Below are positions 1 to 7,764 of a stretch of 64,000 nucleotides of DNA, one piece after another. The translations under genes and the position numbers were made by a program. The DNA is from Motiliproteus sp965230735 (lineage in GTDB: Bacteria > Pseudomonadota > Gammaproteobacteria > Pseudomonadales > Balneatricaceae): assembly GCF_965230735.1 (NCBI RefSeq), contig NZ_OZ246016.1:3658001-3722000 (forward strand). The letters are read 5' to 3'. The notes below the pieces were generated by a model. It saw only the letters and a program-made list of their open reading frames with translations, did no database searches and was not told the DNA's origin. How positions within the stretch are numbered: the stretch's first letter is position 1; each line of letters starts with the position of its first letter.

Positions 1-42
1 CACCGCTCTGCGATGCTTGAACTGGCCGAACAGATCGCCTAA
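1..42 (+). CDS. C-terminal tail of an unidentified protein
   Basis: The window opens inside a reading frame that ends with TAA at 40-42 and encodes the last 13 residues, HRSAMLELAEQIA. This is too short to assign to a family. A hairpin followed by a T-run 30 bases downstream supports this being the true 3' end of a rightward transcript. Confidence 0.5.
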   Translation, partial: HRSAMLELAEQIA

Positions 43-70
43 AAATCTCTTCGACGGAGCCAACAAATAA

Positions 71-96
71 GCCCCCGCGATCTCGCGAGGGCTTTT
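71..96 (+). terminator. Intrinsic terminator after the truncated first gene
   Basis: A GC-rich inverted repeat (gcccccgcga / tcgcgagggc, one mismatch) is followed directly by TTTT. It lies 28 bases after the stop codon at 42 on the same strand. Confidence 0.8.
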
Positions 97-440
97 CTCG
101 TACTAGCTCCAATAGCCGTTGCTAACAGCATTACTCTAATGCCACTGCGATGACAGGCAACAATAGGTTTTATTGGAAAGTTCAGCACTAACCATCACTG
201 CCACTTACCGATCCCCACGCTGTCCGGATATTCGTATCCGCGAGTACCGATTCCCCTCACCACTGCCCTCGACCTAGTATAAGCTTGTCCCACACAGCTG
301 CTGGACAGACAAACCGGCAAACAAGTGCTGCCGCGAGACGGATCAAACAGCCCCAAGCAGATTGATCGTAATAAATCACGACCGCCAGCGTCCATCCAGC
401 TATAGATGTTCACGACAGGATCAATAATGAGGAGAAGCCT
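97..440. other. Non-coding interval upstream of msrA
   Basis: I see no credible gene in these 344 bases; the open frames that cross it are antisense extensions from msrA. It holds a perfect 6-bp stem closed by a TTCG tetraloop at 225-240 (CGGATA-TTCG-TATCCG). It also holds the msrA ribosome binding site (gaggagaag) at its right end. The hairpin has no T-run, so its role (leader structure or operator) is unknown. Confidence 0.5.
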
Positions 441-905
441 ATGACTCTGGCTACATTTGCCGCCGGCTGTTTTTGGGGAGTACAGGCCCGATTCGATGCC
501 CAACCGGGTGTCACCCAAACCACCGTCGGCTACATGGGCGGCCACCTGGATAATCCGGATTACAAATCGGTTTGCACCGATAGCACCGGCCATGCCGAAG
601 TGGTGCAGTTGGAGTTTGATCCCGCCGTGGTCGACTACCCTCAGCTGTTGCAACTGTTTTGGCAACTGCACGACCCCACCACGCTAAACCGCCAGGGACC
701 CGATGTCGGTAGCCAGTACCGCTCGGCGGTGTTTTTCCATAGCGAAGAACAGCAACAGCAGGCCGAAGCGATGATGCAGCAGTTACAGCAACAATCACCG
801 CGCCCGATCGTGACCCAGATTGTTCCAGCGGCCCAGTTTTACGAAGCCGAGGAGTATCATCAGAAATACCTGGCTAAACAGGGATTGCCCAGCTGCCACC
901 TATAA
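441..905 (+). CDS. msrA: Peptide-methionine (S)-S-oxide reductase MsrA
   Basis: Repairs methionine-S-sulfoxide in proteins, using thioredoxin as reductant, in the cytoplasm. The catalytic GCFWG motif is at residues 9-13 and is followed by the family's GYMGG and YxxVCTxxTGHAEVV signatures. The YRSAVFFHSEEQ and FYEAEEYHQKYL blocks are also intact, and a resolving Cys lies in the C-terminal LPSCHL. The 154-residue length fits the short single-domain form; no MsrB domain is fused. The start is supported by gaggagaag 8 bases upstream. It stands alone, with the next gene on the opposite strand. Confidence 0.96.
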   Translation: MTLATFAAGCFWGVQARFDAQPGVTQTTVGYMGGHLDNPDYKSVCTDSTGHAEVVQLEFDPAVVDYPQLLQLFWQLHDPTTLNRQGPDVGSQYRSAVFFHSEEQQQQAEAMMQQLQQQSPRPIVTQIVPAAQFYEAEEYHQKYLAKQGLPSCHL

Positions 906-924
906 GATTCAGGACCGCTAGACA

Positions 925-1179
925 CTAGAATCCGCAGCTACCGCCCGGACAGCCGCCTCCGGTTGCGCAGGGCGGCGCTTTCGGGTTCTTCAGCGACCGG
1001 GCATGCACGACCGCCCCGCCGGTGGCCAACCGCTCCACCGGCGCTTCGGGATCAATCGTACCGGTGTCGATCCCCAGGCGCTCACATAGCTGGGCCCAAC
1101 TACTTAGCTGCTCATTGATTCCATGACGAACTTCATAGACCTCGCCGGTCGCGCTGCAACGGTAATCGTAGGTGGGCAT
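925..1179 (-). CDS. FmdB-type zinc-ribbon small protein
   Basis: An 84-residue protein starting MPTYDYRC, the typical opening of the FmdB/CxxC zinc-ribbon family of putative regulators. The start at 1179 was chosen over an upstream frame extension because aggagaatac precedes it. Only part of the usual zinc ribbon is recognisable: one Cys in the opening motif, one in the middle (QLCERL) and a Cys/Gly-rich tail (CATGGGCPGGSCGF). The metal site may therefore be rearranged. The C-terminal half around the GGAVVHARSLKN motif resembles longer family members. The molecular function of this family is not established. Confidence 0.75.
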   Translation of the reverse strand: MPTYDYRCSATGEVYEVRHGINEQLSSWAQLCERLGIDTGTIDPEAPVERLATGGAVVHARSLKNPKAPPCATGGGCPGGSCGF

Positions 1180-1334
1180 CGTATTCTCCTGTTCAAAAAC
1201 CCGGCCGGTGGGCGGCATCTGCCTCGTACCGACAGTACTGGCCATTAGCGGGGCGGCTGTCTATTATCCGATGACCGCCGTCCAAGGCCAATCCTAAAGG
1301 CCAACTTTGAAGGCTACCCTGAAAGGAGAGAAGC

Positions 1335-1697
1335 ATGAGCTGTCTGTTTTGCAAGATCATCGACAAGGAGATCCCCGCCGACATCGTCTATGAAGATGAA
1401 CATGTGCTGGCTTTTCGCGATATCAACCCGCAAGCCCCGCACCATCTGCTGGTCATTCCGAAGAAGCATATCGCCACCATCAACGAAGCCGACGAGGCGG
1501 ATGCCGAGATCGTCGGCCGCTTATCATTGACAGCAGCTAAGCTGGCAAAACAGCTTGGTTTCGCCGACAGTGGCTATCGCACCGTGATGAACTGTAATGA
1601 GCACGGTGGACAGACCGTTTACCACATTCACCTGCACGTACTCGGCGGCAAAGCAATGGGCTGGCCTCCCTATACAGACCAGCTCAAACAAGCATAA
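1335..1697 (+). CDS. hinT: HIT-family purine nucleoside phosphoramidase (HinT)
   Basis: A 120-residue single-domain histidine-triad protein that hydrolyses AMP-N or AMP-lysine phosphoramidates. The catalytic triad is explicit in the C-terminal HIHLHVLGG. The N-terminal CLFCKIIDKEIPA and middle FRDINPQAPHHLLVIPKKH blocks are textbook HinT. The start is preceded by gaaaggagag. It is probably monocistronic: a hairpin at 1744-1768 separates it from the acetate-kinase pair. Confidence 0.95.
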   Translation: MSCLFCKIIDKEIPADIVYEDEHVLAFRDINPQAPHHLLVIPKKHIATINEADEADAEIVGRLSLTAAKLAKQLGFADSGYRTVMNCNEHGGQTVYHIHLHVLGGKAMGWPPYTDQLKQA

Positions 1698-1730
1698 ATC
1701 GCACCCGATATGTGCATCGCAGCATCAGAA

Positions 1731-1744
1731 TTGATCACGATCAG
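1731..1744 (+). promoter_or_regulatory. Candidate ANR/FNR box upstream of pta-ackA
   Basis: TTGAT-CACG-ATCAG matches 9 of the 10 defined positions of the FNR/ANR consensus TTGAT-N4-ATCAA. It lies about 113 bases before the phosphotransacetylase start. A good -10 hexamer at the expected class II distance is not obvious, so this is suggestive only. Oxygen control of an acetate-forming pathway would make biological sense. Confidence 0.35.
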
Positions 1745-1768
1745 GCGCCGAGTAACAAAGTCGGCGCC
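1744..1768 (+). terminator. Perfect hairpin between hinT and pta
   Basis: GGCGCCGA / TCGGCGCC form an 8-bp perfect inverted repeat around a 9-base loop. No proper T-run follows on either strand, so it may be a weak terminator of hinT or a leader structure or operator. It abuts the candidate FNR box. Confidence 0.45.
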
Positions 1769-1850
1769 ACCCCCCTAAACCCTCTTCACCGCACTGCAAT
1801 ATAAGCCTATTATTGTCTTCAGATTCTTATCTGACAGATGCAGGTGACCC

Positions 1851-2789
1851 ATGGTTAAGGATACCCCCCCACCGGCCCACAACCAGCTCGAGTACTTTAT
1901 CGAGCTCACCAGCAAAACCCCGCCGGTACCCACCGCCGTTATCCATCCTGTCGATGCCAATAGTCTGATTGGTGCCGTCGAAGCCGCCGAACGTAAGATC
2001 ATAGAGCCTATTCTGGTTGGTCCGGAAGAGAAGATTCGCTTTGCCGCGCAAGAACAGAATCTGGATATTGATCGGTTCCGTATCGTCGATACTCAGCACA
2101 GTCATGAAGCCGCCGAAACCGCCGTCGCCATGGCCCGTAGCCGGGATGTTCAGATTTTAATGAAAGGCGGGCTGTCGACCGATGAGATGCTTCGAGCGGT
2201 GGTCCATAAAACCCAAGGCGTGAGGACCGAACGGCGTCTGAGCCACATCTTTTTGCTGGACGTACCCAATTACCATAAACCGCTGATGATCACCGACGCA
2301 GCGATCAATATCGTGCCGGATCTGAACATCAAGCGCGATATCGTCCAGAATGCGATCTACTTCTGCCAGGCGCTGGGGATTGAACAACCCAAGGTTGCGA
2401 TTCTGGCGGCGGTGGAAAAGGTCAAATCCAACATGCAGAGCACCATCGACGCCGCCGCACTCTGCAAAATGGTCGATCGCGGCCAGATCACCGGCGGTAT
2501 CCTCGACGGCCCGTTGGCGTTTGACAACGCCATCTCACTGGAAGCCGCCCGGGACAAACATATCCAATCTTCGGTATCTGGCGATGCCGATATCCTGCTG
2601 GCACCCGATCTGGAAGCCGCCAATATGATGGGCAAACAGCTTATCTATCTGGCCGGTGCCAAATCCGCCGGACTGGTGATGGGTGCGCAGGTCCCCATCG
2701 TACTGACCAGCCGCGCTGAAAAAACCCTAGGACGACTGGCCTCCTGTGCCCTCGCCGCCCTGCAAGCCACCCGTGGAAAGCAACTATGA
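1851..2789 (+). CDS. pta: Phosphate acetyl/butyryltransferase (Pta-like)
   Basis: Converts acyl-CoA plus phosphate to acyl-phosphate, the first half of acetate (or other short acyl) production with ATP formation. The 312-residue protein is a complete PTA_PTB catalytic domain, with blocks such as MKGGLSTDEMLRAVV, LMITDAAINIVPDL and GGILDGPLAFDNAIS. It lacks the N-terminal MaoC-like hydratase domain found in longer relatives. It overlaps the acetate kinase gene by four bases (ATGA), implying translational coupling. Substrate preference (acetyl versus butyryl) cannot be read from sequence alone. Confidence 0.9.
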   Translation: MVKDTPPPAHNQLEYFIELTSKTPPVPTAVIHPVDANSLIGAVEAAERKIIEPILVGPEEKIRFAAQEQNLDIDRFRIVDTQHSHEAAETAVAMARSRDVQILMKGGLSTDEMLRAVVHKTQGVRTERRLSHIFLLDVPNYHKPLMITDAAINIVPDLNIKRDIVQNAIYFCQALGIEQPKVAILAAVEKVKSNMQSTIDAAALCKMVDRGQITGGILDGPLAFDNAISLEAARDKHIQSSVSGDADILLAPDLEAANMMGKQLIYLAGAKSAGLVMGAQVPIVLTSRAEKTLGRLASCALAALQATRGKQL

Positions 2790-3967
2790 GCAGTATCCTG
2801 ACCGTCAACGGCGGTTCATCCAGCCTGAAATCGGCCCTCTACAAAGTCGTAGCCGATCAGCCGGAACTTCACTACAACTTCAAACTCAGCAATATCCTGG
2901 CCCAACCCCGGGCTCAGATTAAGGATGCCGACGGCAACCTGATCACCGATCTAAAACTGGACTTCGCCGCCATCGACGAGAGCGGCCGCCATCAAGCCTG
3001 TCTCGATTTTATCTTCGCCTGGATCAACAGCCATGCCCATGAGCATAAGCTGACCGCCATCAGCCACCGTGTCGTTCACGGCGGTGAGCGTTACAGTCAA
3101 CCGGTCGAAGTCTGCGATCAGCAGCTCGAACAGCTGCGTGAATATATCCCGCTGGCGCCGCTGCACCAGCCCTACAATCTGAAACTGATCGAAGCCTGCC
3201 ACGCGCTGCTGCCGGAAATACCTCAGGTTGCCTGCTTCGACACCATGTTCCACAGCCAGATGCCGCTGGAAGCCAAGCAGTTCGCCCTGCCCCGTGAGAT
3301 GTACGACGAGGGAATTCGCCGCTACGGCTTCCATGGCCTGTCCTATGAATATATCTACCGCCAGCTGGAACAGCGTGATTGTGCTCAGCTCAACACCATC
3401 GTCGGCCACCTGGGTGCCGGCGCCAGCCTCTGCGCCATCAAGGAGGGCCTTAGCATCACCTCGACCATGGGCTTCACCGCTCTGGATGGACCGCCGATGG
3501 GTACCCGCTGCGGCGCTATAGATCCGGGGGTACTGCTGTACCTGATGCGCGAAAAAGCGATGGATGTCGATGCGATCGAGAAGCTGCTCTACAAAAAGAG
3601 CGGCTGGCTGGGCGTATCGGGCGGTTTGACCAGCGAGATGGCCGAACTGCTGGCCAGCGACAGCCAGCAAGCCCGCGAAGCGGTCAACCTGTTCTGCTAC
3701 CGGGTCGCTCGTGAGATCGGTAGCCTGGGCGCGGCACTGGAAGGGATCGAACAACTGGTCTTTACCGGCGGCGTAGGCGAGAACAGCGCCGAAATCCGCT
3801 CGCTGGTTTGCCAGCGCAGCCGTTGGCTGGGTATCGAGATCGACGATGCCGCTAACCGCGCCAACGCCGAGATCATCAGCACCCCGGGTAGCCGGGTCTG
3901 TGTCCGGGTTATCGCCACCGATGAAGAGCAGATGCTGGCCCAGCACGCGTTGGAAGTACTGGAGTGA
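2786..3967 (+). CDS. ackA: Acetate/propionate family kinase
   Basis: Transfers the acyl-phosphate group to ADP, completing substrate-level phosphorylation with the upstream Pta. All ASKHA-fold signatures are visible: NGGSSSLKSALY at the start, HRVVHGGERY, CFDTMFH, HLGAGASLCAIKEG, the catalytic DGPPMGTRCG loop, and FTGGVGENS near the C-terminus. Its 393 residues are normal. The start codon overlaps the pta stop as ATGA. The gene is followed by fabI in the same orientation, with a convergent cytochrome gene between them. Confidence 0.95.
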   Translation: MSSILTVNGGSSSLKSALYKVVADQPELHYNFKLSNILAQPRAQIKDADGNLITDLKLDFAAIDESGRHQACLDFIFAWINSHAHEHKLTAISHRVVHGGERYSQPVEVCDQQLEQLREYIPLAPLHQPYNLKLIEACHALLPEIPQVACFDTMFHSQMPLEAKQFALPREMYDEGIRRYGFHGLSYEYIYRQLEQRDCAQLNTIVGHLGAGASLCAIKEGLSITSTMGFTALDGPPMGTRCGAIDPGVLLYLMREKAMDVDAIEKLLYKKSGWLGVSGGLTSEMAELLASDSQQAREAVNLFCYRVAREIGSLGAALEGIEQLVFTGGVGENSAEIRSLVCQRSRWLGIEIDDAANRANAEIISTPGSRVCVRVIATDEEQMLAQHALEVLE

Positions 3968-3990
3968 TTCAGACTCGAATCTAGGCCTGC

Positions 3991-4019
3991 AAAAACGGGA
4001 GCCTGCTCAGCGGGCTCCC
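3991..4019 (-). terminator. Terminator of the leftward cytochrome gene
   Basis: On the minus strand, GGGAGCC...GGCTCCC forms a 7-bp hairpin followed by TTTTT (plus-strand AAAAA at 3991-3995). The stop codon of the leftward gene lies within its loop. The same hairpin could also stop rightward transcription from ackA, but no T-run is present in that direction. Confidence 0.7.
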
Positions 4020-4402
4020 TGCTCGATCCAGCGACGGATCAACTGGAATTGCTCCTCGCTGAGCGCTTTCTCCCCCGGCGGCATCTGACTAAAACGCCCC
4101 GGCACCTGTTTGATCATATTGATCAAACGGCCCTTGTCCGGCTTGCCGGCAAAATAGCTCGGACCATTCTTTCCTCCTTCGCGAAGGTTCTCCAGCGAAT
4201 CCATTCGCAGCCCCCCTTTGGGAAACCAGCCTTCATGGCACTCGACACAGTGCTGGTCGAAGATCGGTTTGATCTGATCCTGATAGGTTACCGGCTTGTC
4301 GTCGGCTATGGCACCAACCGAAACCGTTAGCGCCGCAGCGCAGCATAGACAGCTCAATACGCTATTTCTGGCAACGATCTGTTTGAGAATAAGACGATTC
4401 AT
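4007..4402 (-). CDS. Small periplasmic c-type cytochrome (PSCyt1-like)
   Basis: A 131-residue exported monohaem cytochrome. The start at 4402 (MNRLILKQ) has a gtgaag ribosome site and gives a hydrophobic signal segment ending near VGAIADD. One CVECH haem motif follows the YQDQIKPIFDQHC context. The tail has QMPPGEKALSEEQFQLIRRWIEQ, the MPPGE...WIxxGA pattern of planctomycete-type C-domain cytochromes. The electron partners are unknown. It is transcribed against its neighbours, splitting the ackA-fabI pair. Confidence 0.8.
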   Translation of the reverse strand: MNRLILKQIVARNSVLSCLCCAAALTVSVGAIADDKPVTYQDQIKPIFDQHCVECHEGWFPKGGLRMDSLENLREGGKNGPSYFAGKPDKGRLINMIKQVPGRFSQMPPGEKALSEEQFQLIRRWIEQGAR

Positions 4403-4518
4403 GGACTTCACTTGATTTTTGGGTCTACGCATCAACAAATTGAGCAAATTTAGTTGCACTGCAACATAAGAGGAATATGCTAAATATCAACGCTGTATCT
4501 TACTATGGAGTCCACATT

Positions 4519-5289
4519 ATGAACGCTGCGTTGATGCAAGGGAAAAAAGTTCTGATCGTCGGCATCGCCAACGATAACAGCATCGCTTACGGCGCCGCCC
4601 GTAAACTGCGCGAGCAGGGAGCCGAGCTGTGCATCACCTACCTGAATGACAAAGCTCGCCGCTTTGTCGAGCCGCTGGCCGAAGAGCTGGCCGCCGAGCT
4701 GTTGTTGCCACTGGACGTAACCCAGCCGGGCCAGCTCGAAGCGCTGTTTGACGAGATCGAACAGCGCTGGGGAGTACTCCATGGGCTGGTTCACTCGATC
4801 GCCTTCTGCCCACTGGAAGACCTGCACGCACCGCTGTCCGAGTGTTCCCGCGACGGTTTCCTGACCGCCATGGATGTATCCTGCTACTCCTTTATCGAGA
4901 TGGCTCGCTTGAGTAAGCCGCTGATGACCGAAGGCGGCAGCCTGATCAACTACTCCTACCTGGGCAGCGCCATCGCCACCGGTGACTACAACATCATGGG
5001 CGTCGCCAAGGCGGGTCTGGAAGCGGCAACCCGCTACCTGGCCCGTGATCTGGGCCCAGCCGGAATCCGGGTCAACTGTATCTCGCCGGGGACCATCCAG
5101 ACCCGTGCCGCCGGCGGGATCAAAAACTTCGACGCCATGCTCGAGCATAACGCCAGCATGGCCTGCGACGGCAAGCTGCCAACGATCGATGAGGTCGGCA
5201 ACGCCAGCCTGTACTACCTGAGCGAGCTATCCAATGGGGTGACCGGCACCATTCACTATGTTGACCACGGTGTCTGCATCGCTGGCTGA
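4519..5289 (+). CDS. fabI: Enoyl-ACP reductase FabI (NADH)
   Basis: A short-chain dehydrogenase catalysing the last reduction of type II fatty acid synthesis. The start at 4519 follows ggag at 4507-4510. Visible are the FabI nucleotide-binding opening (VGIANDNSIAYG), HSIAFCPLEDL, and the catalytic Tyr/Lys pair in YNIMGVAKAG. VNCISPGTIQTRAAGGIKNF is also visible. The 256-residue length is standard. Its position after pta-ackA recalls the orfA-pta-ackA-fabI operon described in Sinorhizobium meliloti, suggesting a specialised rather than the only enoyl reductase. That is inference. Confidence 0.93.
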   Translation: MNAALMQGKKVLIVGIANDNSIAYGAARKLREQGAELCITYLNDKARRFVEPLAEELAAELLLPLDVTQPGQLEALFDEIEQRWGVLHGLVHSIAFCPLEDLHAPLSECSRDGFLTAMDVSCYSFIEMARLSKPLMTEGGSLINYSYLGSAIATGDYNIMGVAKAGLEAATRYLARDLGPAGIRVNCISPGTIQTRAAGGIKNFDAMLEHNASMACDGKLPTIDEVGNASLYYLSELSNGVTGTIHYVDHGVCIAG

Positions 5290-5307
5290 TACAACCTCGA
5301 ACCACCG

Positions 5308-5342
5308 ACCCAGCAGGCTGCTGTTTCCAGCCCGCTGGGTTA
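5308..5342 (+). terminator. Long hairpin after fabI
   Basis: ACCCAGC-a-GGCTG pairs with CAGCC-c-GCTGGGT, an 11-12 bp stem with a central mismatch, 18 bases after the fabI stop. The tail is only moderately T-rich (ttatagtt), so termination may be partial. Confidence 0.6.
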
Positions 5343-5380
5343 TAGTTCAGTGATTGATTTCCACCAGCCAGTTGAGCGCA

Positions 5381-6013
5381 ATGACAACGGACGACAGCAC
5401 CTCCAACGGCAAGCCCGATACGCTATCCACACCCGCTGAATCTAGCGCTACCCTAGGGGTTGAAGCCGCCAATCCCTGGACCCGGCTGGCCAGCAAGCTG
5501 ATCTACGAAAACCCCTGGATCAGAATTCGCGAAGATAAGGTGCTGACCCCATCCGGTAGCGAAGGCATCTACGGCTTGGTGAAATTCCGTAATCGCGCGG
5601 TAGCGATAATTCCGATCGACAATGAGGGTTACACCTGGCTGGTCGGCCAATACCGCTATGCGCTGGGTGACTACAGCTGGGAGGTTCCCATGGGAGGACA
5701 CCCGGTGGAACTGGATCCACTCGACGGCGCTCATAAAGAGCTGCGAGAAGAGACCGGTCTGCGGGCACAACAGATGACCGAATTTCTGCGGGTTCAGATC
5801 TCCAACTCGGTGACCGACGAGTTGGGAGTCGCCTATCTGGCCCAACAACTGACCCCGGGGGAGACCGACTTCGACGACACCGAGCAGCTGCAGATCCGGC
5901 GGCTGCCGTTCGATGATGCTATCGCGATGTGCCTCGACGGTCGCATCCAAGACCTGTTCAGTATCGCCGCACTTCAGCAGCTGGCCCTACGACGCAGTGA
6001 ATTCGGTGTCTAA
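5381..6013 (+). CDS. Nudix hydrolase (ADP-sugar pyrophosphatase-like)
   Basis: Hydrolyses nucleoside diphosphates linked to another moiety. The Nudix box is intact: GGHPVELDPLDGAHKELR continues into EETG, supplying the metal-binding glutamates. The strand upstream (AIIPIDNEGYTWLVGQYRYA) and the aromatic WEVPMGG resemble the NudF/ADP-ribose family. An N-terminal extension of about 50 residues is low in predicted structure. The start is uncertain: ATG 5381 is used, but TTG 5354 is possible. The next gene begins 16 bases later, so the two probably share a transcript. Confidence 0.85.
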   Translation: MTTDDSTSNGKPDTLSTPAESSATLGVEAANPWTRLASKLIYENPWIRIREDKVLTPSGSEGIYGLVKFRNRAVAIIPIDNEGYTWLVGQYRYALGDYSWEVPMGGHPVELDPLDGAHKELREETGLRAQQMTEFLRVQISNSVTDELGVAYLAQQLTPGETDFDDTEQLQIRRLPFDDAIAMCLDGRIQDLFSIAALQQLALRRSEFGV

Positions 6014-6029
6014 GCCCGGAGGTTCTGAG

Positions 6030-6848
6030 ATGGCCTGGTGGATCAGCCTGCTGTGGTTCTGCCTGCTGAGCTATCTGGCTCTGGTCGGGCTGACCTATCT
6101 GTTTCAGGACAATCTCGTGTTTCAGCAACGCGCCCTCGATCCGGCCGATCAGCAGCGATGGCAGGCCTATCAAGTTGAATTTGAACGCCAGGACGGAATC
6201 CGACTGCACGGCTGGTTCCGGCAAAGTACCTCTGAGGGTGCTCCCTTGCTGATCTATTACGGCGGCAATGCCGAGGAGATCAGCTGGAACCTGGAACCGC
6301 TGGGCCGTTTTAATGCTTCGCTGCTGCTGATCAACTACCGTGGTTATGGCCATAGCAGCGGCAAACCTTCGGAGGCAGCGCTGAAGGAAGATGCACTCTG
6401 GCTGCTGGATCAGATCACCACCGAGTATCAGATTCCGCTGGCGCGAACCTTTGTTATGGGGCGCTCACTCGGCTCCGGTATCGCCGCTTACGTTGCCGCC
6501 GAACGGGCCATTGCCGCGTCGATACTGGTGACCCCCTACGATAACTTTATCGCCCTGGGCCGGCTCCATTACCCATGGCTGCCGGTGGACTGGTTGGCCA
6601 AACACCGGTTCGAATCTGATCGATTAGCCGCGCAAATCGCCAGCCCGGCACTGAGCCTGCTGGCGGGCAAGGATCGGATCGTTCCACCCGAACGTGGCCG
6701 ACGACTGATGTCACTTTGGGGGGGAGAAACCGAGATTCTGGAGTTCGAGCGAGCCGATCATATCGATATCACCGATCAGCCCGGCTACTGGGAGGCGATT
6801 GGTCGCTTTATCGAACAACATTCGCCAAACCGAACCAACCGCCACTAA
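6030..6848 (+). CDS. Membrane-anchored alpha/beta hydrolase
   Basis: A 272-residue serine hydrolase of the YfhR/BEM46-like group. The start at 6030 follows ggagg and yields an N-terminal transmembrane helix (MAWWISLLWFCLLSYL). The oxyanion region LIYYGGNAEE, the RGYGHSSGKPSE strand and the nucleophile elbow GRSLGSG are present. The acidic residue lies in LLAGKDRIVPP and the His in ERADHIDI. The substrate is unknown. It follows the Nudix gene closely and ends convergently with mazG. Confidence 0.85.
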   Translation: MAWWISLLWFCLLSYLALVGLTYLFQDNLVFQQRALDPADQQRWQAYQVEFERQDGIRLHGWFRQSTSEGAPLLIYYGGNAEEISWNLEPLGRFNASLLLINYRGYGHSSGKPSEAALKEDALWLLDQITTEYQIPLARTFVMGRSLGSGIAAYVAAERAIAASILVTPYDNFIALGRLHYPWLPVDWLAKHRFESDRLAAQIASPALSLLAGKDRIVPPERGRRLMSLWGGETEILEFERADHIDITDQPGYWEAIGRFIEQHSPNRTNRH

Positions 6849-6871
6849 CCAGCGACCACCAGGCTGTCGGC

Positions 6872-7717
6872 TTAAGTTTCTTCGGCCAGCTGTTGTTTGG
6901 CCTGTTGCCAGAGCTGGTCGAGAACGGCTTCGTCGGTGCTGCTCATATCCAGACCCTGCGCGGCTGCCAACAGCTCGACTCGACGAAAGCGTTGCTCGAA
7001 CTTGCCGTTGGCCTGACGCAATACCTGTTCAGAGTCCTGCTTCAGATGCCGTATCAGATTGACGCAGGAGAACAGCAGATCCCCCAGTTCATCGGCGATT
7101 GCCTGCTCATCCTGCTGTTGAATCGCCTCCTGCACCTCGACAATCTCGGACTGTAGATTCTCGAACACCGGTGCCAGCTCACGCCAGTCAAACCCGACCG
7201 AAGCCGCCCGCTTTTGCAGTTTATGAGCCCGCATCAGTGCCGGCAGGCCGGTTGAGATATCATCCAGTACCGAGGCGGCGTCTGTTTCAGACTCGATATC
7301 CGACTCGGCCCGCTTTGCCGCCCGCTCTTCGGCCTTGATCCGCTCCCAGTTCTGTTTGATCTGCTCTTCAGTGAGCTTGTCGGAGCTGCCGAAGCTGGCG
7401 AAGGTACCGTCGGGGTAGACATGGGGATGGCGACGAAGCAGCTTGCTGACCAGTCCATCGATAATATCGTCGAACCGGAACTGCCCCTGCTCCGCACAGA
7501 TCTGGGCATAGAACACCACCTGGAACAGTAGGTCACCGAGTTCATCACAGAGATGATCGTGATCCTGGCGTTCGATGGTATCGATCACCTCGTACACCTC
7601 ATCGAGGGTATGGGGAACGATAGAAGCCAGGTCCTGTTTCTGGTCCCAGGGGCAACCGTGCTGAGGATCGCGCAGCTGGGCCATCAACCGCAGCAGATCG
7701 TCCATTTGGTAAGCCAT
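6872..7717 (-). CDS. mazG: Nucleoside triphosphate pyrophosphohydrolase MazG
   Basis: Hydrolyses (d)NTPs to NMP and PPi, and in E. coli lowers ppGpp effects downstream of RelA. Two MazG repeats are visible. The first has CPWDQKQDLASIVPHTLDE, the EVYE pair and CDELGDLLFQVVFYAQI. The second has EIVEVQEAI and ADELGDLLFSCVNLIRHL. The ExxE...ExxD metal sites are complete in both. The 281-residue length is typical. It lies 47 bases downstream of relA on the same strand, the classic relA-mazG arrangement. Confidence 0.96.
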   Translation of the reverse strand: MAYQMDDLLRLMAQLRDPQHGCPWDQKQDLASIVPHTLDEVYEVIDTIERQDHDHLCDELGDLLFQVVFYAQICAEQGQFRFDDIIDGLVSKLLRRHPHVYPDGTFASFGSSDKLTEEQIKQNWERIKAEERAAKRAESDIESETDAASVLDDISTGLPALMRAHKLQKRAASVGFDWRELAPVFENLQSEIVEVQEAIQQQDEQAIADELGDLLFSCVNLIRHLKQDSEQVLRQANGKFEQRFRRVELLAAAQGLDMSSTDEAVLDQLWQQAKQQLAEET

Positions 7718-7764
7718 TGTTGTCGCGTCCTTAATCCATGGGGCTCAGCGAGCTGCCAGAGAGC

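Noticed and set aside
2951..3946. 331-residue minus-strand frame
   Set aside because: Antisense to ackA. No family features.
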